Below are positions 21,150 through 29,290 of a stretch of DNA of 43,049 nt, piece after piece. The notes beneath the pieces are model-generated. The model was not told the origin of the DNA and searched no databases. It saw nothing but the letters and a program-made list of their open reading frames with translations. The position numbers and the translations under genes are program-made. Origin of the DNA: Nocardia wallacei (GTDB taxonomy: Bacteria > Actinomycetota > Actinomycetes > Mycobacteriales > Mycobacteriaceae); NCBI RefSeq assembly GCF_029869545.1, contig NZ_JARWQD010000141.1, positions 1 to 43,049 of the forward strand, given 5' to 3'. Positions within the stretch are counted from its first letter, which is position 1. Every line of letters starts with the position of its first letter.

Positions 21150-21197
21150 TTGGTTCCCGCACCCCTTGCAGGTCCATGTAGGGGGTGCGGGAGCCAA
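21150..21197. terminator. Dispersed palindromic element, copy 2 (probable bidirectional terminator)
   Basis: Arms of 16 nt (TTGGTTCCCGCACCCC and GGGGTGCGGGAGCCAA) pair with one G-U mismatch around a 16-nt loop. It lies 48 bp beyond the atzF stop, between two convergent genes, where a bidirectional terminator would sit. Its core matches the element at 19231-19272, including GCAGG and CATG in the loop. No U-tract follows, as is common in high-GC actinobacteria. Confidence 0.6.
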
Positions 21198-21245
21198 CAG
21201 GGCGTGCGTAAACCGGCCGCGTTAGCTGCACTGTCTGGCGGGGTG

Positions 21246-22871
21246 TCAGACCGCTCCGGCGGCGAGGGCGGACCGCCAGCCGCCGTGCTCGCTGATGTCC
21301 TTGGCGGCGGCTGCGGCGGCGGGGTCGCAGCTGAAGGCGGTTACCCAGGTGCCGTCGTCGAGTTCGACGGCGCCCAGTTGCATAGGTGCGGGGAGCGCGC
21401 TGAGGAAGCGGCCGAGGGCGGCGGGGGAGAGCACCCAGCGCTCACCGGCCACGGAGACTCCGGCCTCGCCGTCGGGGCGGCGGGTCACGGCCGGTTTCGG
21501 CGGCGTGGTGTCGAGCGCGCCCAGCCGGTAGCGCGGTGCGGTGCGAACGGGCCCGGCCCACCGGGCGCCGAGATCGGTGAGCTGATGTTCCAGCGGCTGC
21601 CCGCGCAGATGGGCACCGAAGACGACCAGCTCGTGCACGGGCGCCACCCGAGACGGCCATGCCGGGTCGGCCGGTTCCGCAAAGCCCTTGTCGCCGTGGG
21701 AAATCAGAGACGCGATATCCAACGCGACGGCGTCCTCGAAGGCGCGGGCGAAAACGGTGACACCGAACTGCGCGTCCCCCGCGGTGCCCGCCGGTACCGC
21801 GACGGCGCACAGATCGAACAGATTGCAGAAGTTCGTATAGGTCCCGACCCGGGAGTTCACGCCGATCGGATCGGCCGCCACCTCGGCGATGGTGGGATGC
21901 AGCGGGGCGGTCGGCGCGAGCAGGGCGTCGGCCCCGGCGAGGCTCGCCATGGCCCGGCCGCGCAGCCGTTGCAACTCGGCGAGGTCCGATACCAGCCGAT
22001 GCGCGGGAATGTCGCGGGCCGCCCGAATGATCGCCGCGACGGTCGGGTCGACCGCATCCGGGTGCTCGTCGACGAATTCACCGACCGCGGAATACCTTTC
22101 GGCGACCAGGGCACCGCCGTACAGCAGCCGCGCGGCTGCCAGAAACGGCTCCGGGTCGACGGTCACGATGCGCGCGCCCCGCTCCCGCAGTGTCGCCACG
22201 GTGTGCTCGAAAGCCTTGTGCCACAGCGGGTCCAGATCACCCAGCGAATCGAACACCGCGACAGTGGGTTCCGGCGGGGCGGCCAGCCGGGTATCACACG
22301 GCCAGGCGCGGTCGGAGGCGGTGGCCAGCGCGCTCATGGCCCGATTCGCCAGGGGCAGATCCGCGGCGAAGATCGTGACGCAGTCGTAGGAGCGGCAGGC
22401 GGGCACGACACCCTCGGTGCTGATCGCTCCGACGGTCGGCTTGATTCCGACGATCCCTTGGAAGGCGGCCGGGACCCGTCCCGATCCCGCCGTGTCGGTC
22501 CCGATCGCGATATCCGCCTCGCCCAGCGCCACCGCCACCGCGGACCCCGAACTCGAACCACCGGACACGAATTCGGGACGCAGCGCGTTGGGGACCACGC
22601 CGTACGGCGATCGCGTCCCGACCAGGCCGGTGGCGAACTGATCGAGATTGGTCTTCCCGACCACCACGGCCCCGGCCGCGCGCAGCGCCGCCACGGCGGG
22701 CGCATCGTGGCCCGGAACGTACGCGTACTCGGGACAGCCTGCGGTCGTGGGGATTCCGGCCACGTCCACATTGTCCTTCACCGCCAGCCGCAACCCGGCG
22801 AGCGGCCCGCGTGCCTGTGCGATCTCGGCAGCAACCTGTTCATCGGGCCGTCTGTGAATCCATACGCTCAT
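21246..22871 (-). CDS. atzF: Allophanate hydrolase
   Basis: A 541-residue amidase-signature enzyme that cleaves allophanate to ammonia and CO2, the last step of urea or guanidine breakdown through carboxylated intermediates. The triad is visible as K32 (VKDNVDV), the cis-Ser in GGSSSGSA (104-111) and the nucleophile S130 ([13 protein letters not shown]). The N-terminal amidase domain is followed by a full AtzF-type C-terminal domain (from about 420, beginning near [15 protein letters not shown]). AGGAGA precedes the ATG at 22871. It is the last gene of the minus-strand operon, 88 bp after the carboxyltransferase gene. Confidence 0.93.
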   Translation of the reverse strand: MSVWIHRRPDEQVAAEIAQARGPLAGLRLAVKDNVDVAGIPTTAGCPEYAYVPGHDAPAVAALRAAGAVVVGKTNLDQFATGLVGTRSPYGVVPNALRPEFVSGGSSSGSAVAVALGEADIAIGTDTAGSGRVPAAFQGIVGIKPTVGAISTEGVVPACRSYDCVTIFAADLPLANRAMSALATASDRAWPCDTRLAAPPEPTVAVFDSLGDLDPLWHKAFEHTVATLRERGARIVTVDPEPFLAAARLLYGGALVAERYSAVGEFVDEHPDAVDPTVAAIIRAARDIPAHRLVSDLAELQRLRGRAMASLAGADALLAPTAPLHPTIAEVAADPIGVNSRVGTYTNFCNLFDLCAVAVPAGTAGDAQFGVTVFARAFEDAVALDIASLISHGDKGFAEPADPAWPSRVAPVHELVVFGAHLRGQPLEHQLTDLGARWAGPVRTAPRYRLGALDTTPPKPAVTRRPDGEAGVSVAGERWVLSPAALGRFLSALPAPMQLGAVELDDGTWVTAFSCDPAAAAAAKDISEHGGWRSALAAGAV

Positions 22872-22959
22872 GTGCTTCTCCTATGCTGTTCGTCGCTGGC
22901 CTACGTGCGGGCCGAGCGCACCGGTTCGCCGGTCTGTCACTGAGTATCGGGAATCACAG

Positions 22960-23991
22960 TCATCGCCCCGCCCCCGTCAGCTCACCCGCCGCATGCCAGG
23001 AATTGCGCTCGGCGGCAAAGGCTTCCGACTGTCGGGCACGGAACTCGGCGATGGTCGGGGCATTGCTCTCGAGGAACGACCGGTGATCGGCGAGCCGGAA
23101 CTCACCGTCCTCGGCGTCCGAACGGCCCCGTCCCGCGGCCACATCGGCGCGCAGGTCCAGCAGTTCGTCGGCCGAGACCGGATACCAGCGAATACGGTCG
23201 AAATACCGTAGCAGCCAGGGATTTTCACTCACCTCTCCCGTACGGCGCGATTCGCCGAAGGACCGGTGATTCCATACCTGGGTGGTCCGGCCGACGAATT
23301 GGTACCCACCGGGTCCCTCCATACCGTAGATGCACAGGTACGCGCCGCCGATCCCCACCGCATTCTCCGGAGTCCAGGTGCGGGCCGGGTTGTATTTGGT
23401 GGTGACCAGGCGGTGGCGCGGGTCGGTCGGGGTGGCGACCGGTGCGCCCAGGTACACGTCGCCGAGCCCGAGCACCAGGTACTCGGCGGCGAACACGGTG
23501 TCGAAAACCTCTTCTACGCAGGACAATCCGTTCATCCGGCGAATGAACTCGATATTCCAGGGGCACCACGGCGCATCGGCCCGCACGCCGTGCATGTACC
23601 GGGTGATGGCCTCGCGGGTCGCCGGATCGTCCCAGGACAGCGGCAGCCGCACGGTGCGGCTGGGCACCACGAGCTCGTCGGAGGGCGGCAGCGCCGACTC
23701 GGCCTCCGCCAGCAGGGCGAGCAGTTTCACCGTCGGCAGCCGGTCCGGATCGGTGCGGACCTGCAGCGACCGCACGCCGGGAGTCAGCTCGGTGATTCCC
23801 GGTTCGCGCCGTTGCAGCAGATGCTGGTGCAGCGCGTGCACCCGCGCCCGCAAGCCGAGGTCCAGTGTCATATCGCCGTATTCGACGAGCACACCGTCGT
23901 CGCCTTGACGCCTGTAGGTGACCGCGGTGGTGTCGTCCGCCTCGCCGCGGGCCAGCACACCGTCGTCGCCGTCCCCGCCGGTCGACAGCAC
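22960..23991 (-). CDS. Urea/guanidine carboxylase carboxyltransferase half, AHS1/KipI-like
   Basis: A 343-residue AHS1 (KipI-type, CT_C_D) domain. Stretches such as [34 protein letters not shown] and [14 protein letters not shown] follow urea carboxylase rather than stand-alone 5-oxoprolinase subunits. In full-length urea carboxylase this domain lies after AHS2 and before the biotin carrier domain. Here the protein stops at the point where the carrier would begin; no biotinyl Met-Lys motif follows before atzF. The frame is identical to that of the upstream AHS2 gene and is separated from it by one TAG codon; the likely restart is GTG 23991, two codons further on. AHS1 and AHS2 together form the carboxyltransferase active site, so the two products must act together. 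Confidence 0.85.
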   Translation of the reverse strand: MLSTGGDGDDGVLARGEADDTTAVTYRRQGDDGVLVEYGDMTLDLGLRARVHALHQHLLQRREPGITELTPGVRSLQVRTDPDRLPTVKLLALLAEAESALPPSDELVVPSRTVRLPLSWDDPATREAITRYMHGVRADAPWCPWNIEFIRRMNGLSCVEEVFDTVFAAEYLVLGLGDVYLGAPVATPTDPRHRLVTTKYNPARTWTPENAVGIGGAYLCIYGMEGPGGYQFVGRTTQVWNHRSFGESRRTGEVSENPWLLRYFDRIRWYPVSADELLDLRADVAAGRGRSDAEDGEFRLADHRSFLESNAPTIAEFRARQSEAFAAERNSWHAAGELTGAGR

Positions 23992-23997
23992 GAACGG

Positions 23998-24963
23998 CTA
24001 GCCCGCACGCCGGGCGGGCCCGAGCGCGCGCGGGGAGGCGGCGCGATCGGCCCGCACCGCGACGAATCGCACCGCATCACCGGGGGTCAGCTGCCCGAGC
24101 TTCCATCGGTCGGCGGCGACGACGGTGACCGGGCAGACGAACCCGCCGAGGCTCGGGCCGTCGGGACCCAGCAGAATCGGGGTGTCACCGGTGAAGTCCA
24201 GTGCGCCAACGGAGTACGCGTTGTCGTGAATATTGGACGGATGCAAACCTGCCTCGCCGCCGTCGGCGCGCGCCCACTGCGGCTTCGGCCCGATCAGCCG
24301 CACCCCCGTGCGATCGGAGTTGAAATGCACCTCGTAGTCGGTGCCGAGAATGGTGTCGAAGTCGTTGCGGGTGAAGAACTCCGGCGCCCCGTGCGGTCCC
24401 TCGGTGACGGCCAGTTCCCACCGGCGGGCGAAAACCGGCTGCTCCTCCGTCGGGACCGCGGCGGCAATCCGCCCGTGCGCGCGGCCGACCGGCAGGACAT
24501 CCCCGGCCCGCAGCGCGTTCCCGGTATCGCCGCCGAACCTTCCCAGCGTGAAAGTGGCTGCGCTGCCGAGATATTCGGGCATGTCGATACCCCCGGCGAC
24601 GAGGACATAGCACCGCATCCCCGGCCCGGCGACCAGCCCGATGTCCAGCACCCCACCGGCGGGCACCTCGACGGGCCGCCACTGCGGCACGGCGACACCG
24701 TCGACGGCGACCGGGGCCGGGGCGCCCGTCACGCACACCCAGGTCGGTGCCGAGAACCGCAGCGCCGGACCACCCAGCGTGCACTCGAGCCCCGGCGCAC
24801 CCTCGACATTGCCGACCGCCCGATTCCCGAGCCGGAACGACAGATCGTCCATGGGCCCCGAGGGCGGCACGCCCACATGCCAGTACCCGATCCGCCCCGG
24901 CCAGTCCTGCACGGTCGTCATCATCCCCGGCCGCACGACCTCGAATTCGGCGCCGCCGGTCAT
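23998..24963 (-). CDS. Urea/guanidine carboxylase carboxyltransferase half, AHS2/KipA-like
   Basis: A 321-residue AHS2 (KipA-type, CT_A_B) domain. [20 protein letters not shown] near the N-terminus and [22 protein letters not shown] and [10 protein letters not shown] further on match the urea carboxylase version. In the complete enzyme a biotin carboxylase of roughly 450 residues precedes this domain; here the ATG overlaps the previous gene's stop (ATGA), leaving no room for it. The gene ends in TAG at 23998-24000, after which the same frame continues into the AHS1 domain. Either the enzyme is split and a carboxylase and carrier come from elsewhere in the genome, or this is a reduced form. 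Guanidine is the more likely substrate given the DUF1989 neighbours (inference). Confidence 0.85.
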   Translation of the reverse strand: MTGGAEFEVVRPGMMTTVQDWPGRIGYWHVGVPPSGPMDDLSFRLGNRAVGNVEGAPGLECTLGGPALRFSAPTWVCVTGAPAPVAVDGVAVPQWRPVEVPAGGVLDIGLVAGPGMRCYVLVAGGIDMPEYLGSAATFTLGRFGGDTGNALRAGDVLPVGRAHGRIAAAVPTEEQPVFARRWELAVTEGPHGAPEFFTRNDFDTILGTDYEVHFNSDRTGVRLIGPKPQWARADGGEAGLHPSNIHDNAYSVGALDFTGDTPILLGPDGPSLGGFVCPVTVVAADRWKLGQLTPGDAVRFVAVRADRAASPRALGPARRAG

Positions 24964-25601
24964 GAGCGCGTCACGACCATGCGCACCGGCGTCGGGTCGA
25001 ATCCGTTGCAGGGGTTGTTGATCTGCGGGCAGTTCGACACCAGCACCAGGGTGTCCCGCTCGGCGCGCAGTGTGACCTTCTTGCCGGGCGCCGACAGCCC
25101 GTCGACGATGCCGAGGGTGCCGTCGGCCTCCACCGGGACGTTCATGAACCAGTTGATATTCGATACCAGATCCCGTTTCCCCAGACCCCACTTCAGGGCC
25201 TCGGTCAGGAAGTTCTCCACGCAGGCGTGCTGGTGGCGGGTGTGATGGCCGTAGCGCAGCGTATTCGACTCCTGTGAACAGGCGCCCGCGACGGTGTCGT
25301 GGTTGCCGACCTCGTCGGCGATCACGGTCATGAGTGCCGCACCCGAATCCGTGCGCAGCACGCTGCCGGTGGTGAGGAAGATGTTGCGCTGCGCGGCGAC
25401 GGTGGCCTGCGCGCTGTAGCGGTCGCTGTGATCCGCGGCCGAATACAGCAGGCAGTCCACGGCCTGATTGCCGTGCAGGTCGATGATCTCCAGCCGGTCC
25501 CCGGCCGCGACCACCGCCGACCACGGCGCCCGGGCGGGGACGGTCTCGTCCCGGACGACAGTGCCCGCGAGGGCGCCGGATCCGTTCGCTGCCTTGTTCA
25601 C
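24960..25601 (-). CDS. DUF1989 urea-carboxylase-associated protein (carboxyguanidine deiminase-like subunit)
   Basis: A 213-residue DUF1989 protein. Conserved stretches are [44 protein letters not shown] and [12 protein letters not shown], with Cys/His residues suited to metal binding. Proteins of this pair, long called urea amidolyase-associated proteins, are now known from other bacteria as the two subunits of carboxyguanidine deiminase, which converts carboxyguanidine to allophanate. I do not assign A or B. GTG 25601 is the start: GGAGG stands 7 nt upstream, and it overlaps the previous stop by 4 nt (GTGA). Its own stop overlaps the next ATG by 4 nt, so translation is coupled on both sides. 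Confidence 0.85.
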   Translation of the reverse strand: MNKAANGSGALAGTVVRDETVPARAPWSAVVAAGDRLEIIDLHGNQAVDCLLYSAADHSDRYSAQATVAAQRNIFLTTGSVLRTDSGAALMTVIADEVGNHDTVAGACSQESNTLRYGHHTRHQHACVENFLTEALKWGLGKRDLVSNINWFMNVPVEADGTLGIVDGLSAPGKKVTLRAERDTLVLVSNCPQINNPCNGFDPTPVRMVVTRS

Positions 25602-26350
25602 GAGTACACCTCCGGGGTGAGTGCGGCGTGCCAGGCCCGCTCGGTGTTCTCCACGGCACGCAGGTATTCGGGATCGGTGTTGTGTTGCCGCGCAAGCTCT
25701 TCCGGCGCCCTCCAGGCGACGATGTCGAGATCGGTCGGGGGAGTGGAATCGAGCGGATGCGCGGCATTGGCGATCAGTAGTGTCACCGGCAGGTGCGTCA
25801 GCAGATCGACCGCCGCCCCCGCGCCCGCCCCGCCCGACACCACCAGGCCGCCGTCGGATTCGACCCGCACACCCCGGAAGAACGACACCGTCGGGCCGAT
25901 ATCCCGCGGTGCCAGACCATGTTTCGCACCGGCCAGCCGCAATGCCTGTCGCGCCGCCGCGCTCGGTCCGCACAGCGCGTCGTGCCGCCGCGACGAGTCG
26001 GCGACCACGGTCGCCAGCACGCGCCCCTGATCCGAGAGCAGCGGATGCCCCGCACCGAGGTACGCCTGCCACGGCACCTTCACCGTATCGGCGACATTCA
26101 GTCGCTCCCAAGGCGATTCGGACCGCACCAGCAGGACGTGCGCGCACGCCGCGCCGTCCGGATCCCGCAGCCGCACCCGGGTGCCGCGGCCCAGCACCAC
26201 ATTCGCGTACCCATCGGCGGGAAGCCGCTGTGCGAAGGTGATTTTCGCGGAGTCGACGTCCCCGGGGAGGTCGGGTCCGTCGATCGCCGCCCCGGCCGCC
26301 TGGGCGCGGGCATGGTCGCGCGCCCCGGTGGTCGATGCCGTACTTGTCAT
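25598..26350 (-). CDS. DUF1989 urea-carboxylase-associated protein, second subunit
   Basis: A 250-residue DUF1989 protein, the partner of the following gene. Visible family features are [60 protein letters not shown] and [15 protein letters not shown]. It starts with ATG at 26350 behind AAGGGA. The final TGA overlaps the next gene's GTG. With its partner it probably deiminates carboxyguanidine. A 424-bp gap separates it from the upstream permease gene, so it may have its own promoter in addition to the one at the operon head. Confidence 0.85.
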   Translation of the reverse strand: MTSTASTTGARDHARAQAAGAAIDGPDLPGDVDSAKITFAQRLPADGYANVVLGRGTRVRLRDPDGAACAHVLLVRSESPWERLNVADTVKVPWQAYLGAGHPLLSDQGRVLATVVADSSRRHDALCGPSAAARQALRLAGAKHGLAPRDIGPTVSFFRGVRVESDGGLVVSGGAGAGAAVDLLTHLPVTLLIANAAHPLDSTPPTDLDIVAWRAPEELARQHNTDPEYLRAVENTERAWHAALTPEVYS

Positions 26351-26470
26351 CAGAATTCCCTTCTCGAAAGATGTATCGACGCCCCGCCGGTCCGGGACCT
26401 GCGGAATCCCCGGGGCCGGGGCGGCTCACCACCACGGCCCGCCCACGCCATCCGCCGTCGACTACGGCGG

Positions 26471-26618
26471 CGATCAACGGGGGGCACGCACGGATGCCCC
26501 ACGTCGTTCGACCGCTTCATCGATCAACAGGGCGAGCACGGGACGCCCAGCGCCGTCGGACCGTCTCAGCGATCAGCAGGGCGAGTGCAGGACGCCCGAA
26601 TATGGTGGGCCGCAACGA
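26471..26618. repeat. Three imperfect ~50-bp tandem repeats within a 424-bp gap
   Basis: The gap 26351-26774, between the permease stop and the first DUF1989 start, holds no convincing gene in any frame. In its middle, three units start at 26471, 26521 and 26570 with CGATCAACGGG, CGATCAACAGGGCGAG and CGATCAGCAGGGCGAG, each continuing into GGAC/GGATGCCC. Units 2 and 3 agree over about 28 bp; unit 1 is more diverged. They may be a leader or spacer structure before the deiminase genes, or simple minisatellite drift. I see no guanidine riboswitch here. Confidence 0.65.
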
Positions 26619-26774
26619 TTTCGATACCTGCGTCACACGCTCGCCTGTCTCGGCCCGTCCGGAGGTGTTCCTCCGCAGCGCCTTCCGGAGCCTCGAGATC
26701 GCTTGTGCGGTGCGTCCTTCGGATGGTCGGTCGCGGGTGCCTCGCCGCTGGTCCATGGGGTATCGCCTCGGCGC

Positions 26775-28307
26775 TCAGGCGGGCTGGACTGCGGGAACGG
26801 ACCGACGTGCCGGGCCGGTGGCCGATATCCGGTACACCACCATCCCGACCGCGACCGCCGCCGCGACGAAAAGCGGAGCGGCCCAGAGCATCCACCACGA
26901 TCCACCGTCGGGTGCGTACACCTCCCGCCGCGGCCAGGCGAGGTTCACCGACATCGCGATACCCCACACCACCGCCAGCGCGTTCAGCGGAATCCCGAAG
27001 CGCCCCAGCGAGAACAGCCGCTCGGGCACCGCAGGATCGGCCGTCGGCCACCCGGTGATCCGGCGTATCAGCAGCGGCGCGGTGACCAGCAGGTAGGCCA
27101 GGTAGAACGTCACGATCCCGACGCTGGCGAGGGTCGCGAAGATCGCCGCATTGCCGAGATTGACCACCAGCAGCGCGATCCCGAGCACGCCGACCACGAC
27201 GGCCGGAAGGATCGGAGTGCCGAAGCGCGGGTGCACGACCGACAGCCGACGCGCGAACGGCAGCTTTCCGTCGCGCGCCATCGAGAACAGCAGCCGCGAG
27301 GCGGCGGTCTGAATGGCCAGCGTGCAGACCAGGATCGCCACCGCGACGCACCCCAGCAGCACCTTGCCCGCGGGCGTGGACAGCTTCGCCGAGATCACAT
27401 AGGCCAGGCCCTCGCTCGCGAGCCGACCGTCGTCGAGGCTGGGCGCGGCCATCAGCGCGCCGAGCAGCATCAGCACCCCGCCGATCCCGGACACGGTCAG
27501 CGCGCTGAGGATCGCCCGCGGTGCCACCCGGCGTGGATTCCTGGTCTCCTCGGAAAGCTCACCGGCGGAGCCGAATCCGACCATGACATAGGCGGCCATC
27601 AGCCCCGACACCAGGAACGCGGCCCAGTACGGCCCGGGCGCCGCGTGGCCGGTATCCAGCACCACCGACGGCCCGCGATCGGCATGGGTGAACAGCACGC
27701 CGACGGTGGCGAGCACACCGACGATCTCGACGGTGACTCCGACGGTGTTCAACCGCGACATCCAATCGATGCCGACCACGTTCACCGCGGTCGTCAGCAT
27801 CAGCAGCACGCTGCCCAGCAGCACGGCGTTCATGGCCCCCGACCGCGAGGTCAGCGCCGTATCCTCGCCGACGATCTGGAATCCACTCCAGATCGACGGC
27901 AGCACCACCTGCAGCGCAATCGCCGCGGCGGCGGCCGTCAGGATCTGCGCGATGATCATCATCCAGCCCGCGAACCAGCCGATGGCCTCGCCCGCCAGCC
28001 GCCGCGACCACTGGTAGATCGATCCCGAGATCGGGTAGTGCGCGGCCAGTTCGGCGAAGTTCAGGGCCACCAGGAACTGCCCGGCGAACACGATCGGCCA
28101 GGTCCAGAAGAAGGCGGCGCCGCCGAATCCGTAACCGAAGCCGAAGAACTGGAAGATCGTGGTGAGGATGGAGACGAAGGAGAATCCGGCCGCGAAGGAG
28201 GCGTACCGGCCGAGCTTGCGGTGCAGGACGGGCTGGTAGCCGAATCGTTCGAGGTCGGCGCTGTCGGAACCGCCGGATTCGGCGGGCGGGGCAAGGGTGG
28301 TGGCCAT
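26775..28307 (-). CDS. APC-family amino acid/amine permease
   Basis: A 510-residue APC-superfamily transporter with about 12 hydrophobic segments. FSFVSILTTIFQFFGFGYGFGG, NFAELAAHYPISGSIYQW and GFGSAGELSEETRNPRR are typical of the family, the last including the conserved acidic-basic loop. The C-terminus is short and basic. I chose ATG 28307 (MATTLAPPAE) behind AAGGA; the longer frame runs through the operator and is not credible. As first gene of the minus-strand operon it probably imports the substrate, guanidine or a related amine (inference from the neighbours). Its promoter region contains the palindrome at 28432-28451 shared with the divergent TetR gene. Confidence 0.9.
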   Translation of the reverse strand: MATTLAPPAESGGSDSADLERFGYQPVLHRKLGRYASFAAGFSFVSILTTIFQFFGFGYGFGGAAFFWTWPIVFAGQFLVALNFAELAAHYPISGSIYQWSRRLAGEAIGWFAGWMMIIAQILTAAAAAIALQVVLPSIWSGFQIVGEDTALTSRSGAMNAVLLGSVLLMLTTAVNVVGIDWMSRLNTVGVTVEIVGVLATVGVLFTHADRGPSVVLDTGHAAPGPYWAAFLVSGLMAAYVMVGFGSAGELSEETRNPRRVAPRAILSALTVSGIGGVLMLLGALMAAPSLDDGRLASEGLAYVISAKLSTPAGKVLLGCVAVAILVCTLAIQTAASRLLFSMARDGKLPFARRLSVVHPRFGTPILPAVVVGVLGIALLVVNLGNAAIFATLASVGIVTFYLAYLLVTAPLLIRRITGWPTADPAVPERLFSLGRFGIPLNALAVVWGIAMSVNLAWPRREVYAPDGGSWWMLWAAPLFVAAAVAVGMVVYRISATGPARRSVPAVQPA

Positions 28308-28431
28308 GGGCGGGAGTCCTTCGGCGTCGTGGCCAATATCTATCGGGTGAAAGTTTTGCAATCGCGTGCGGCGCGGTGGTGACGTCGATGTATCGGTCCC
28401 GGGACGCCGGGTAACTTCTGTGTTGCCCAAG

Positions 28432-28451
28432 TTTCTGTCGTATGACAGAAA
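28432..28451. promoter_or_regulatory. TetR-type operator palindrome
   Basis: Perfect 8-bp arms TTTCTGTC and GACAGAAA with a 4-nt spacer GTAT. It lies between the divergent permease (start 28307) and TetR gene (start about 28508), so one bound dimer could control both. It is AT-rich inside GC-rich DNA, typical of a real operator. A smaller palindrome, GTCCCGGGAC (28396-28405), lies nearby on the permease side. Confidence 0.75.
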
Positions 28452-28507
28452 TCTCACGGCCGCGGACGCGCCGAAATTCGGGATCGCCGATAGGCAAGAA
28501 TGGAGCC

Positions 28508-29176
28508 GTGACGCAACTCGGACCCGGCCGACCGCGCCTCGAGCCGCGGCGTCGCCAGGGGCAGACGCCGCGCGCCGAGATCCTCGATGCCGCCGCGGAA
28601 TTGTTCACCACCAAGGGTTATGCGAGCACCTCCACCCGCGGCATCGCCGATGCGGTGGGCATCCGCCAGGCCTCGCTGTATCACCACTTCGCCGCCAAGG
28701 ACGACATCCTCGACGCGCTGCTGGACGAAACGGTCACCGGCCCACTGGAATTGGCGGGCAGGCTGCGCGCCGAACCGGAGTCCGCGCAGGTGCGACTGTA
28801 TGCGCTGGCCTGGTTCGATGTCCGCCAATTGTGCGCGGCCCGATGGAATCTCGGCGCGCTGTACCTCTTGCCGGAGCTGCGTTCGGAGCGGTTCGAGGCA
28901 TTCCGGCTGCGCCGCCAGGAGCTTCGCGGGCACTACGAACACCTGGCCGACGAGGTGATCGGCGCCGTCGGCGCGCCCCGGGTGAGCGGGGCGCGGGTGC
29001 TGCCCTTCCGGCTCGTGGAGAGCGTCATCAACATCCGCTCCGATGAGGGGGCATCGCCCGAATACGCCGAGCGGCTGATCCCCGACGCCGCGTTGCACAT
29101 GTTGGGCTGGTCCGGTGACCAGGAAGCGATCCGCGCCGCAGCCGACAGTTTGCTGCAGCGCCTGGCCGGGTCCTGA
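28508..29176 (+). CDS. TetR-family regulator of the guanidine/urea operon
   Basis: A 222-residue TetR regulator. The N-terminal helix-turn-helix is TSTRGIADAVGIRQASLYHHF followed by KDDILDALL; the rest is a helical ligand-binding domain without a motif I can assign. GTG 28508 starts just before the usual basic N-terminus (GPGRPRLEPRRR). An in-frame ATG at 28442 lies inside the operator palindrome and is less likely. It is divergent from the permease operon with the palindrome between, the standard layout for a local repressor. The ligand may be guanidine, urea or a carboxylated intermediate (inference). Confidence 0.85.
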   Translation: MTQLGPGRPRLEPRRRQGQTPRAEILDAAAELFTTKGYASTSTRGIADAVGIRQASLYHHFAAKDDILDALLDETVTGPLELAGRLRAEPESAQVRLYALAWFDVRQLCAARWNLGALYLLPELRSERFEAFRLRRQELRGHYEHLADEVIGAVGAPRVSGARVLPFRLVESVINIRSDEGASPEYAERLIPDAALHMLGWSGDQEAIRAAADSLLQRLAGS

Positions 29177-29290
29177 CCTGGCTGCCCGCTGCACCCGCCC
29201 GCATTTGGCGAATATCTGGCAAACGACTCGTAGACTGGATGGCGCACGAGGTTCTTCGACGGCATTCCCAGTCGACGGCGGGAGTTGTGC

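Noticed and set aside
26354..26470. Possible guanidine-I (ykkC) riboswitch upstream of the deiminase genes
   Set aside because: The minus strand has GGGGATTCCGC followed by GGTCCCGGACC, but the conserved ACG and purine-rich GGGA...GCCCGGGAGA elements and the expected hairpin order are missing. A covariance search would settle it.
26517..26756. Small minus-strand frame in the 424-bp operon gap
   Set aside because: No ribosome binding site, and it runs through the tandem repeats; the composition is that of non-coding GC-rich DNA.
26181..28382. 733-codon plus-strand frame opposite the permease
   Set aside because: Shadow of the permease gene; His/Arg/Gln-rich and lacking domain features.
28308..28431. 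Riboswitch in the permease leader
   Set aside because: Only a TetR-type palindrome and a short GTCCCGGGAC palindrome are visible; no conserved riboswitch core.
29200..29240. TTTGGCGAATATCTGGCAAA as an operator before the MFS gene
   Set aside because: The arms match poorly and the site differs from the TetR palindrome at 28432.
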